A program made the translations under genes and the position numbers. From Bacteroidales bacterium (GTDB taxonomy: Bacteria > Bacteroidota > Bacteroidia > Bacteroidales > UBA7960), in NCBI GenBank assembly GCA_007122505.1, contig SKTQ01000066.1, positions 1 to 27,579 on the forward strand: DNA of 27,579 nt. Reading direction: 5' to 3'. Under the pieces are notes generated by a model. The model saw only the letters and a list, made by a program, of their open reading frames with translations. It was not told where the DNA came from and ran no database searches. Each line of letters opens with the position of its first letter. The stretch's first letter is position 1. Positions 1 through 7,237 of the stretch are shown one piece after another.

Positions 1-168
1 AATGATCCTCATTAACGTGGACTTCCCTGAACCATTCAAGCCTATGATTCCTATTTTGGCGCCATAAAAAAAGGAGAGGTATATATTTTTCAAAACCTGC
101 TTGTTAGCCGGTGGGAAAACTTTGCTTACCCCCACCATGGAAAAGATGATCTTCTTGTCTTCGCTCAT
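1..168 (-). CDS. ettA: Energy-dependent translational throttle protein EttA, N-terminal part (ABC-F ATPase)
   Basis: Partial gene: only the first 56 codons are present and the rest lies beyond the left edge. I translated it by hand from the ATG at 168. The start MSEDKKIIFSMVGVSKVFPP, then LKNIYLSFFYGAKIGIIG and the Walker A segment GLNGSGKS (residues 43-50) match the opening of EttA, which in E. coli has the same KVVPP and ILKNISLSFFPGAKIGVLGLNGAGKS pattern. ABC-F proteins of this type bind the ribosomal E site and gate the first elongation steps according to the ATP/ADP ratio. They have no membrane domain. A TATTTTTG -7 element lies at 285-292 on the same strand, which would give a leader of about 110 nt. 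Other ABC-F paralogues share the Walker A, but the KVFPP/FFYGAKIG wording is typical of EttA. Confidence 0.88.
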   Translation of the reverse strand, partial: MSEDKKIIFSMVGVSKVFPPANKQVLKNIYLSFFYGAKIGIIGLNGSGKSTLMRII

Positions 169-250
169 ACCTGATCATTTAATGAAATACAAATGTCTGA
201 AAAAATGATACGTGATGCACATATAAATATGCCTTTTTGCTTCAATAGTG

Positions 251-258
251 TATATTTG
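251..258 (+). promoter_or_regulatory. -7 promoter element for the 201-aa hypothetical gene
   Basis: Reads TATATTTG, matching TAnnTTTG, 62 bases before the ATG at 321. No convincing -33 box lies at about 20 bp upstream. It is divergent from the ettA element at 285-292. Confidence 0.35.
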
Positions 259-284
259 TAAAAATAATTATTTCCTTTGTTTTA

Positions 285-292
285 CAAAAATA
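285..292 (-). promoter_or_regulatory. -7 promoter element for ettA
   Basis: Reads TATTTTTG on the minus strand, a full match to the Bacteroidota -7 consensus TAnnTTTG, about 117 bases upstream of the ettA start. No clear TTTG -33 box is seen at the expected distance. The AT-rich spacer makes chance matches possible. Confidence 0.4.
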
Positions 293-320
293 GTTGCTTA
301 ATAGGATCTGAGGTGGCATC

Positions 321-926
321 ATGGAAGAAACAACGCTCATAAAGGTAATTAGTTGCGCCAGGGAGCCTTTCATGTTGAATGGCTGGAAGCACCATCTGGG
401 TTTTCTGACCGAACAGGTGAAAAAATGGTCAAAAAAGCCGGAGCAGCTATTTCCTTTGTTTGTGGCCAAGCTAAAGGTATTGGGTGATTCCCAGTTTGAT
501 ATTTATACAGGGACGCTTGAACCGGAGCAAATTGCAAATGACCTCGAAAAAATCCTGAAGGGATTCAGGGCATTTGAGCACGATGCGTTTACCAGGTGGG
601 TTGACAGTTCGCAACAGCAATTCTGGCAATTGGAGATATCCGATGGCTCGGAATGGGTGGTTCGTCAGGGTGATCAACCAGATTTTTACATACATATTCA
701 TCCCGCAAGACATTCAAGGCATACGAAAAGACTTACAGGCAACCATCTTCGTACGGGCTTATCTACACTTATCATGGCTGCCATGAAACATGAAAAACCC
801 GGATTGCCCCTGATGAATGAGGTGCGCCAGAATTATCTTGGTTTATCAAGAGTAACCAAACCAATGGCCCGTGAGATTTTTTCAACAATGAATGAATTTG
901 CGGTTCTGGCAGATGTTCCACATTAA
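321..926 (+). CDS. Hypothetical protein, 201 aa, cytoplasmic
   Basis: I do not recognise the family. The ATG at 321 has a GAGGTGG-like purine-rich stretch just before it (310-316), better than most starts here. The protein has no signal peptide and no membrane segment. It begins with a mixed helix/strand region, has a Trp/aromatic-rich centre (residues about 93-125) and then a His/Arg-rich segment IHIHPARHSRHTKR at about 124-137. The C-terminal third (140-200) looks helical. The alternation and normal amino-acid composition argue for a real gene, and it fills the space between ettA and the convergent PepSY gene. The spaced histidines could bind metal or nucleic acid, but this is only a guess. 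The gene stands alone on the plus strand, between divergent ettA and convergent PepSY. Confidence 0.75.
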   Translation: MEETTLIKVISCAREPFMLNGWKHHLGFLTEQVKKWSKKPEQLFPLFVAKLKVLGDSQFDIYTGTLEPEQIANDLEKILKGFRAFEHDAFTRWVDSSQQQFWQLEISDGSEWVVRQGDQPDFYIHIHPARHSRHTKRLTGNHLRTGLSTLIMAAMKHEKPGLPLMNEVRQNYLGLSRVTKPMAREIFSTMNEFAVLADVPH

Positions 927-973
927 TCCGGGGCTATATCCAACAAAAATTAAGTTGCTCCATGGTATCTGCA

Positions 974-1531
974 TCATCCGTTAAGGTAATGGAACAATAA
1001 AACCAGCGGAATGAGTATTCCGACTCCTGTTATCCATGCACCTCGCCTTGTGATTCCATTTTTTCCCTTCAAAACAAACAATCCTGTGATAGCCAAAATA
1101 ATCAATCCCCCCGCAAAAAAGTCTGCGAACCAAGTCCATAATTTTCGCGGGGTATTGTAGTGGAGGAAATTCACCTGTTTAAATACGGGTCTCGGCCTTA
1201 TTGTTTCAAGGTTTCCTTCGCCGGTAAACATATTTACTGTAACACTGCCATCTTTGATAAAGATACGCAGGTTATCGCCACTACGGAGGCTGGTCCTGAA
1301 CTCACTTTCCCTTTCCAATTGCTCCAGAAAATGCATGGCCATATCGCGGTTTTCACTGATTTCTTTTTCAGGTGGTGCAAGCTGGAATTCTTCCTGTGTG
1401 ATAATATAATTTGGGTTCCAGTGGTGCCTGTGATTTAGTGCGATACCCGACAAGCCGTAAATTATGCACATCCCAAAAAAGAAATATCCAAGGTCTCTGT
1501 GAATGGCCCGGTTTATTTTGCGTATTTTCAT
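974..1531 (-). CDS. PepSY-associated transmembrane protein, 185 aa
   Basis: Small inner-membrane protein of the PepSY-associated TM helix type. I chose the ATG at 1531 because it starts MKIRKINRAIHRDLGYFF, the normal start of this family. An upstream in-frame start would add 22 residues that do not look coding. Hydrophobic helices lie at about 17-33, 137-155 and 165-182. The soluble loop 45-120 is the PepSY-like extracytoplasmic part. Conserved-looking positions are HRDLG (11-15), LSGIALNH (27-34) and LHYN (123-126). Family members are often found with metal uptake, heme or redox proteins, but the exact job is unknown. It lies 150 bp downstream of a lipoprotein gene on the same strand and is probably co-transcribed with it. 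Confidence 0.82.
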   Translation of the reverse strand: MKIRKINRAIHRDLGYFFFGMCIIYGLSGIALNHRHHWNPNYIITQEEFQLAPPEKEISENRDMAMHFLEQLERESEFRTSLRSGDNLRIFIKDGSVTVNMFTGEGNLETIRPRPVFKQVNFLHYNTPRKLWTWFADFFAGGLIILAITGLFVLKGKNGITRRGAWITGVGILIPLVLLFHYLNG

Positions 1532-1681
1532 AACTTGTATGATTAAATGGCTGCTGTCAACATATAAGAAAAGAAGAAGGGTTTGGATATGTGGCAAAAG
1601 TTGTTTTCCACAAAAACCAAACCCCGTTCCGTAAAAGCTTTTTGTTCAGATACCCTGCTTTAGAGCAGATTGTTGCCTCCG

Positions 1682-2152
1682 TTATTTTATTTCGAAAGCA
1701 TTCAGTTTGATATAAGGTCTGATGTTGGGATCAATGCCTTTTTCTGCCATGAGGGCGATTGCTTCTTCGGTGGATTCGCAACCGTGGTCCGCATCATGTT
1801 CTTCCAGTTCCGCCATATTGAGAACCTCTGTGTGCATGGTGCCTACAATGGAAACAATATTGCCCTCATTTTCCATTGAAAAATAATTCATAAAGTCACC
1901 TAGTCTGACCTGGATGCTCATTTCCTGATTATCCAGTTGGGCTACACGCATTTTATCACCGCTATGACGGCACATATGGTCAATGATACCTTCAAAGCTT
2001 ACTGTTTTGTTTTCAAAAGTCAGCGGGTCAGAAACCAGTTCTGCAATGGCCATGTGTTCAATTTGTTCTTCGGCCGCTTGCTCTTCTGCTACCGGCCCGG
2101 CACATGCTGCAGCTATGAATGCGGCAGCCATTAAAACAAACAATCTTTTCAT
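1682..2152 (-). CDS. Lipoprotein with a central OB-like domain and Cys/His cluster, 156 aa
   Basis: The ATG at 2152 gives a clean lipoprotein signal: MKRLFVLMAAAFIAAAC with a lipobox ending at Cys17. An in-frame start 24 bases upstream is less suitable. After an Ala/Glu-rich linker (18-33), residues 35-110 form a beta-rich domain (TFENKTVSFEGIIDH, then IQVRL and IVSIVGT) that resembles OB-fold lipoproteins. Candidate metal or redox ligands are C61 and H63 (HMCRHSGDK), and H119, D122, H123 and C125 (EEHDADHGCES). The C-terminus (126-156) has no further ligands. It is probably anchored to a membrane facing the periplasm. Its partner is likely the PepSY protein directly downstream. Specific substrate unknown. 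Confidence 0.78.
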   Translation of the reverse strand: MKRLFVLMAAAFIAAACAGPVAEEQAAEEQIEHMAIAELVSDPLTFENKTVSFEGIIDHMCRHSGDKMRVAQLDNQEMSIQVRLGDFMNYFSMENEGNIVSIVGTMHTEVLNMAELEEHDADHGCESTEEAIALMAEKGIDPNIRPYIKLNAFEIK

Positions 2153-2193
2153 GAGATGATGGTTTTTAAAAAACACTATATTTTTTTACGGTG

Positions 2194-2201
2194 CAAAGAT
2201 A
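2194..2201 (-). promoter_or_regulatory. -7 promoter element for the lipoprotein-PepSY pair
   Basis: TATCTTTG on the minus strand, a full TAnnTTTG match. Initiation would fall near 2188, giving a leader of about 36 nt before the ATG at 2152. It sits in the 138-bp spacer shared with divergent truA. No clear -33 box. Confidence 0.5.
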
Positions 2202-2290
2202 GTTATTATTGTTATTTTAGATTCGATAATTCCGTTGGCCATTTCTTTTTTATAAAGTGTGCAATGGTTATTTTTACAGAAAATATCAGT

Positions 2291-3055
2291 ATGGGATCAA
2301 ACACTTTCAGGTATTTTATCAGGATGGCCTATATGGGTACTGGTTTTTGCGGTTGGCAAATTCAATCGGGGTCATTAACCATCCAGGGAGAGCTGGAGCG
2401 GATTCTGGGAATACTTTTGGGTGAACCTGTTCGCATCATTGGTGCCGGCCGCACGGATACCGGTGTTCATGCAAGGGAATTTTTTGCACATTTCGACAGT
2501 AAACATGATCCCGTATCTTTAGCTAAGCTTCAACCTGTTTACAAAGCCAATCAAATGCTGGCTCCCGGCATTGCCATTTATGATATTTTTCCAGTGCAAG
2601 CCAAGGCACACAGCCGTTTTCATGCAATCCGGCGCACATATCATTATTATATCATTACCATGAAGGATCCATTTTTAATGGATCGGGCATGGTATTATCA
2701 GCCAAAGCTTGATCTTGCAGTTATGGGGGAAGCTGCCGGCATCCTCATGGAATATAATGATTTTAAAAGCTTCAGTAAATCCAACGCACAGGTCAAGACA
2801 AACATTTGTCATTTAGAGGAAGCTGTTTGGGAGCAAAATGACCATGTGCTTTGCTTTCGGATCACCGCTGACCGTTTTTTGCGAAATATGGTGAGAGCGA
2901 TTACAGGTACCCTGTTAGAGGTGGGATTGCACAAAACCACCATGGATCAGTTCCGGCAAATCATTGAATGCCGTGACCGGCGCCGTGCTGGTTATTCAGT
3001 ACCCGCACATGGTTTGTTTCTTGAGAAAATTACTTATCCGGACTCGTTGTTTTAA
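2291..3055 (+). CDS. truA: tRNA pseudouridine synthase A, 254 aa
   Basis: Converts uridines 38-40 in the anticodon stem-loop of many tRNAs to pseudouridine. The hallmark motif GAGRTDTGVHA is at residues 51-61, with the catalytic Asp at 56. Other TruA features are the opening YFIRMAYMGTGFCGWQ, the central SFSKSNA segment and the late RNMVRAITGTLLEVG segment. The ATG at 2291 puts the family's conserved beginning about 5 residues in. In-frame starts further upstream would add a poorly conserved tail. The length is typical. The gene is divergent from the lipoprotein gene. Its last 26 bases overlap, tail to tail, the 3' end of the AI-2E gene. Confidence 0.95.
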   Translation: MGSNTFRYFIRMAYMGTGFCGWQIQSGSLTIQGELERILGILLGEPVRIIGAGRTDTGVHAREFFAHFDSKHDPVSLAKLQPVYKANQMLAPGIAIYDIFPVQAKAHSRFHAIRRTYHYYIITMKDPFLMDRAWYYQPKLDLAVMGEAAGILMEYNDFKSFSKSNAQVKTNICHLEEAVWEQNDHVLCFRITADRFLRNMVRAITGTLLEVGLHKTTMDQFRQIIECRDRRRAGYSVPAHGLFLEKITYPDSLF

Positions 3056-4199
3056 TTTTTTTCTTTTTCTTTTTTGACCAGGTTTTAATTCGTTCACCGA
3101 GCGGCTCGGCAATTGCATCAGTTGTTTTCCTTTTTTTGGTGTCACCCAGCAGAAAACCATAGGGTTCAAGTCCTTCAACTTCATCAAAAATAACTTTTAA
3201 CATGGCCATTCCGGGAATGAATAGTATCATACCGGCCAAGCCCCAGATAAAGTTACCGAAAAGCAGGGCCACAATGGTCATCAGGGGATTCATAGACACC
3301 TTCCCTCCTACTATTTTGGGGGTAAAGATGTTGCTCTCGGCAAGTTGAATCACATAGAATGAGAGAAAAATTCCAAATGGATACCATAAGGAGTCTTTCG
3401 TAAGCAGGGCATAAACAATGGGCAGGGTTGCTGCGATGAAGGGGCCAAGAAACGGGATCACATTCAGCAGGGCTGCAAATACGGCAAAAAGTAGTGCATG
3501 CCGGAGGCCGAAGCTATATAGTGCGATACTATTGAGAATAGCAAGGATAATGATCACGATAAACATCCCCACTATATAGTTCTGCACAACGAGTTTTACC
3601 TTGCGAATCACATGATTTACTTTGTCTCTGTCTTTTTCGGGAAATGCACGGAGAATAAATTCAACGAGAAAACGGCGAAAGTAAATGAAAAGAAAAATAT
3701 AAATGGGAATGATAAATATTATGGTGATAGTAGTTGCTGTGGCAATTACACCTTGTGTAAGGCTAGCCATGTTAGCATAAATGTAATTGAACGCAGCATT
3801 CTGGATATCTTCGAATGAGATCGGAACAGCACCTTCAATATGCTGTTCAGTAAATTCATTAAATGCTTTCAGGAATTCCGCCATCCGTCTTTCCAGTAAG
3901 TATATTTCATCTGCAAAGCCGATTAGTTGATTATAGAAAAAATAGATCAATCCGAACATAAAACCCAATAGTGCTATCAGGCTCAGGAAGGCGGCGATGA
4001 TTCTTGGAACACCTTTGCTTTCTAACCATGATGAAAGCGGGCTGATCAGGATGGCCAGTAAACCCGATATCACCAAAGGAACGAGAATACTTTTTGCATA
4101 AATCATTATTGCCACGGTGAGCACAATGGTTAGGAGCACCATGGGCAACTTCATATAAAGAGGTTGTTTCTGAATGTACAAGCGCTGTCTTGGGTTCAT
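3030..4199 (-). CDS. AI-2E family transporter, 389 aa
   Basis: Polytopic inner-membrane protein of the AI-2E/PerM family, whose members include a proposed autoinducer-2 exporter and Na+/H+-type antiporters. Substrate cannot be read from sequence. Hydrophobic helices occur at about 17-35, 37-55, 66-90, 150-174, 207-228 and in several segments from 232 to 338. A large soluble stretch at 91-148 separates the two halves. Family signatures are NVIPFLGPFIA (246-256) and NIFTPKIVGG (290-299). The C-terminus is unusually basic, with six consecutive lysines (376-381). Those codons are A-rich and give the complementary strand a T-rich tract right after truA. It lies 32 bp after the amidase gene on the same strand and is probably the last gene of the ygeY-ygeW-amidase run. 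Confidence 0.88.
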   Translation of the reverse strand: MNPRQRLYIQKQPLYMKLPMVLLTIVLTVAIMIYAKSILVPLVISGLLAILISPLSSWLESKGVPRIIAAFLSLIALLGFMFGLIYFFYNQLIGFADEIYLLERRMAEFLKAFNEFTEQHIEGAVPISFEDIQNAAFNYIYANMASLTQGVIATATTITIIFIIPIYIFLFIYFRRFLVEFILRAFPEKDRDKVNHVIRKVKLVVQNYIVGMFIVIIILAILNSIALYSFGLRHALLFAVFAALLNVIPFLGPFIAATLPIVYALLTKDSLWYPFGIFLSFYVIQLAESNIFTPKIVGGKVSMNPLMTIVALLFGNFIWGLAGMILFIPGMAMLKVIFDEVEGLEPYGFLLGDTKKRKTTDAIAEPLGERIKTWSKKKKKKIKTTSPDK

Positions 4200-4231
4200 A
4201 GCTATATATTTTATTGCTTATTGTTCATTGC

Positions 4232-5914
4232 TCAGTTTAAAGGGTCAAAATAGGGTGGCCTGGTTTGATGGTGTTGTGAATGTTGTTGCCATGCATGGGC
4301 AAGGGCAAGCAATGTGTCTTCACCAAACAAATTGCCAATAAAAGAGATGCTCACGGGTTCTCCTGCATCAGAGAATCCGTTTGGTGCCACAAGGCAAGGA
4401 TGCCCGGTAAGGTTCGTTACCAGCAGCTGATTTCCTGCAAAAGAGGGTGTTACGATCACATGGTAATCGGCCATCAGTTTTTGCATTTCTTCTATGAGCA
4501 TATAACGAACCCTGTTGGCATTTATGTATTCAACGGCTGGAATAAAACGTGCAGCCCGGAAAAAATTTGGCCATGCGTTCATATCCTGGCTGACGAGCAG
4601 TGAATCGCGACCGGAAGTAGTCAGTTCATCGAAGGCAGCTGCCGCTTCTGCATGCAATATGATGCGCAGTGCATGAACAGGCAGCTGTATGTTCCAATCT
4701 ACCTTATGCAGCTCTACACCAAGCGCACGCAAATCAGCCAAAACCTGTTTGTCCGGATTTATGCCGGTGTCATCATCAGTAAACAATTGATGAAAGTATC
4801 CTACCCGTAAAGCAGAAATATCAATTAGCGGATCAAAAAAGAATCCTGCCTCTATCAGGCTATTGTCGAGTTCGTCAGATCCTTTGATTACATCAAATAC
4901 CATTGCACATTCTTTTGCACTGCGGGCTATGGGCCCTATTTTATCCATACTCCAGCTAAGGGGCATGGCACCCCACCTGCTAACTCTTCCGAATGTGGGC
5001 CTCAGCCCTGTAACTCCACAACGTGTTGATGGAGACACAATGCTGCCCAGGGTTTCAGAACCTATTGCAAAAGGAACGAGTCCTGCTGAAACTGCGGCGG
5101 CAGATCCGGCAGATGATCCGCTGGACCCTTGTTCGAGATTCCAAGGATTACGTGTTTGGCCACTGTGCCATACATCACCCATTGCCAGGGCGCCAAGTGT
5201 CAGTTTGGCCACCAATATAGCGCCTGCTTCATCCAGTTTTTGAACAACAGTAGCAGTATGATCCAAATATTGGTCCTTGTATGGTTTTGCACCCCAGCTG
5301 GTTGGATATTCTTCAACGGCCAACAGATCTTTTACACCATATGGAATTCCATGCAATGGTCCCCTGAATATACCGGCATCCATTTCCTGGTCCGCCAGTC
5401 GTGCCCGGGCTAATGCTCTCGCCTCTGTAAGTGCAGCCACACACTCCAGGGTATCGCCATACTTTTTCAATCGTTGAAGAAAAAAAATGGTTAACTCCTC
5501 TGATGTGACCAGCCTGCTTCTAAGCAATGATGCCAGTTCAGGAATACTGTAAAACGCAATCTGATCGAAATTTTCGGGCAAAACAACATGATCAGGGATA
5601 TCCCATTGGGTTGCCCGGTCAGCCGATGATACCTGGAAGTTCTTTGGCAGCGGGTTAAAAGTCAATGCCGGAGGAATGGCATGATCAATTTCGAGTGTCC
5701 GCAATGCGTCTGCACTTTGCATATGCGATCTTATCATTGGCATCATCATAGTGATTTGATTTTCCGGGAAGGAGAACCCAAGCAAAACTCCGGCCTTTCT
5801 GACCAAATCCATGGTGATGTCTTCCTGCATTTTTGCTGCCGAAAAACCGGTGATGAATGCCAGGCAAAGGAAAAACCAAATTTTCCCTTTGAGCATGAAT
5901 TTATTCCTGTTCAT
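4232..5914 (-). CDS. Amidase signature family hydrolase with signal peptide, 560 aa
   Basis: Amidase of the Ser-cisSer-Lys family (the GatA/fatty-acid amide hydrolase fold), which hydrolyses C-N bonds in amides. Visible catalytic residues are Lys195 in GIPYGVKDLL, the cis-Ser pair at 264-265 in QGSSGSSAGSAAAVSAG, and the nucleophile Ser291 in GSETLGSIVSPS. The usual nucleophile motif is GTDTGGSIRxP, so Asp, a Gly and Arg are replaced here. The N-terminus has a basic and hydrophobic segment (about residues 7-27), suggesting export to the periplasm, and then about 100 extra residues before the catalytic domain. This is not a GatA subunit. The start at 5914 overlaps the ygeW stop by 14 bases and has AGGA six bases upstream. 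The alternative ATG at 5896 would begin 4 bases after that stop. Either way translation is probably coupled to ygeW. Substrate unknown. Confidence 0.85.
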   Translation of the reverse strand: MNRNKFMLKGKIWFFLCLAFITGFSAAKMQEDITMDLVRKAGVLLGFSFPENQITMMMPMIRSHMQSADALRTLEIDHAIPPALTFNPLPKNFQVSSADRATQWDIPDHVVLPENFDQIAFYSIPELASLLRSRLVTSEELTIFFLQRLKKYGDTLECVAALTEARALARARLADQEMDAGIFRGPLHGIPYGVKDLLAVEEYPTSWGAKPYKDQYLDHTATVVQKLDEAGAILVAKLTLGALAMGDVWHSGQTRNPWNLEQGSSGSSAGSAAAVSAGLVPFAIGSETLGSIVSPSTRCGVTGLRPTFGRVSRWGAMPLSWSMDKIGPIARSAKECAMVFDVIKGSDELDNSLIEAGFFFDPLIDISALRVGYFHQLFTDDDTGINPDKQVLADLRALGVELHKVDWNIQLPVHALRIILHAEAAAAFDELTTSGRDSLLVSQDMNAWPNFFRAARFIPAVEYINANRVRYMLIEEMQKLMADYHVIVTPSFAGNQLLVTNLTGHPCLVAPNGFSDAGEPVSISFIGNLFGEDTLLALAHAWQQHSQHHQTRPPYFDPLN

Positions 5915-7100
5915 AGCGAATCCTGGGTGAATGATTTTCTGCAATTTTTTTCAGGCCGGCGGCCGGTGAGCGGAAGCGGTAGCAAAACATCATGGCTGCT
6001 ATGATATATGGTTTGTATCCAGCTTCCATGTAAGTTTGCAACCGGGACCTTTCAAAGGTTTGCTCACTTACTTCTCCCCTTTCGCATGATACGCCCGAAA
6101 TATCCGCAGGCAAACAATGCATATACAATGCATTTTGATCTTTTGTCAGTTGCCGGTGTTGTTCATTGTATTCCCAGTGGATGTGCTGTGAATTGTTTTC
6201 CAGGCATTCCTGCTCAAGGCTCTGCAGGCCTGCTGCGTCTCCTTTTTTAAGCAACTGCGTTCGGCGCTCCATAATGTGGTATGGGGCCCAGCTTTTGGGG
6301 TAAACAATGTCGGCATCTTGCATGGCTTCTTCCATTGAATGGTTGATTTTAAAGGTGCCACCGCTTTGAGTGGCGTTTCTTTCTGCCATACGGACAATAT
6401 CCGGGATAAGCCCGTAGCCTGACGGATAAGCCAGGTGAACGTTCATGCCGTATCGGGTCATGAGTGCAATAATTCCCTGAGGAACGGAAAGTGGTTTCCC
6501 GTAACTGGGTGAGTACGCCCAGCTCATTACTATTTTTTTCCCCTTTAAGGCTTCCAAAGAACCATATACATCCTTGAGATGCATCAGGTCAGCCATCGAT
6601 TGTGTGGGATGGTCCATATCGCATTGAAGGTTGATCACACCCGGGCGTATGGGCAAAACCCCATGCTTGTAACTTTCATCAAGTGAGGAAGCTACCTCCC
6701 GCATATAGCGATTGCCTTCTCCCAGGAATATGTCGTCTCGGATTCCAATAAAATCGGTGAGAAAAGAGATCATTGCTGCTGTTTCCCGAACAGTCTCTCC
6801 ATGGGAGATCTGCGACTTTTCTTCATCTAAATCCTGTACGGTTAAACCAAGCAGGTTGCTTGCCGAAGCAAAGGAAAAGCGCGTTCTTGTTGATTTGTCC
6901 CTGAAGTTGGAAACAGCAAGACCACTATCGAATACCCGTGTGGAAATATTCCGACCACGCATTGTTTTAAGCATATCGGCCACTTCAAGAATCATTTGCA
7001 AATCTGCGTTACTTTTCTCCCAGGTTAATAAAAAATCTTTATCGGCCAGTTGTGAAGGAATTTCACCAAGTTTTTCAATCCTTTCAAATAGTTTCTTCAT
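5901..7100 (-). CDS. ygeW: YgeW-type knotted carbamoyltransferase, 399 aa
   Basis: Member of the aspartate/ornithine carbamoyltransferase superfamily. Carbamoyl-phosphate motif STRTR is at 70-74, HPTQ at 164-167 and HCLPA at 328-332. The length (about 400 versus 310-340 for ArgF) and long matching stretches, such as GKSQI/EKSQISHGETVRETA, NLQCDMDHPTQSMADL, WAYSPSYGKPLSVPQGI, DADIVYPKSWAPY and MHCLPADISGVSC, point to YgeW. They do not fit ArgF or the acetyl/succinyl-ornithine enzymes that make arginine in Bacteroidota. In E. coli, ygeW is next to ygeX and ygeY and has been linked to anaerobic breakdown of purine-derived ureido compounds. The exact substrate here is inferred, not shown. It follows ygeY by 137 bp, a spacer with a polypurine tract in the transcript, and overlaps the amidase start. 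Confidence 0.9.
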   Translation of the reverse strand: MKKLFERIEKLGEIPSQLADKDFLLTWEKSNADLQMILEVADMLKTMRGRNISTRVFDSGLAVSNFRDKSTRTRFSFASASNLLGLTVQDLDEEKSQISHGETVRETAAMISFLTDFIGIRDDIFLGEGNRYMREVASSLDESYKHGVLPIRPGVINLQCDMDHPTQSMADLMHLKDVYGSLEALKGKKIVMSWAYSPSYGKPLSVPQGIIALMTRYGMNVHLAYPSGYGLIPDIVRMAERNATQSGGTFKINHSMEEAMQDADIVYPKSWAPYHIMERRTQLLKKGDAAGLQSLEQECLENNSQHIHWEYNEQHRQLTKDQNALYMHCLPADISGVSCERGEVSEQTFERSRLQTYMEAGYKPYIIAAMMFCYRFRSPAAGLKKIAENHSPRIRYEQE

Positions 7101-7122
7101 GTGTGTATATAGTTTTGTTAAA

Positions 7123-7138
7123 AAGGTCGAAAGGTCGA
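7123..7138. repeat. Tandem 8-bp direct repeat in the ygeW leader
   Basis: Two exact adjacent copies of AAGGTCGA, ending 22 bases upstream of the ygeW ATG (7100). Could be an operator half-site array or simple slippage. No hairpin is formed. Confidence 0.55.
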
Positions 7139-7169
7139 AAATTCAAAGTGTATAACTCCTTTTATTTGG

Positions 7170-7221
7170 CTCTCCTTCTCTCTTTCACTCTTTCTCCCTC
7201 TCTCTCTTTCTCTTCCTCTCC
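7170..7221 (-). repeat. Homopurine/homopyrimidine tract in the ygeY-ygeW spacer
   Basis: The plus strand is C and T for 52 bases except for one A at 7187, so the mRNA of ygeY-ygeW is a run of A and G here. It is followed, towards ygeW, by a tandem 8-bp repeat (AAGGTCGA at 7123-7130 and 7131-7138). The tract is not coding. It could pause polymerase, form a triplex, or act as a purine-rich leader. None of these is proven. Confidence 0.75.
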
Positions 7222-7237
7222 AGGTTATGAAAACATG

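Noticed and set aside
2156..2290. Longer truA start at the upstream in-frame ATGs
   Set aside because: The extra 45 residues are not part of the family and overlap the divergent promoter region.
4863..5243. 126-aa open frame opposite the amidase
   Set aside because: Mirror of the Ser/Gly-rich amidase core, with no independent features.
5901..7100. Reading this gene as argF' (acetyl- or succinylornithine transcarbamylase)
   Set aside because: Those enzymes are near 320 aa and lack the long YgeW-specific stretches. No arginine genes are adjacent, while a YgeY gene is.
7157..7221. CT-rich tract as a coding or CRISPR-like repeat
   Set aside because: No regular repeat and spacer pattern, and all frames are broken or of low complexity.
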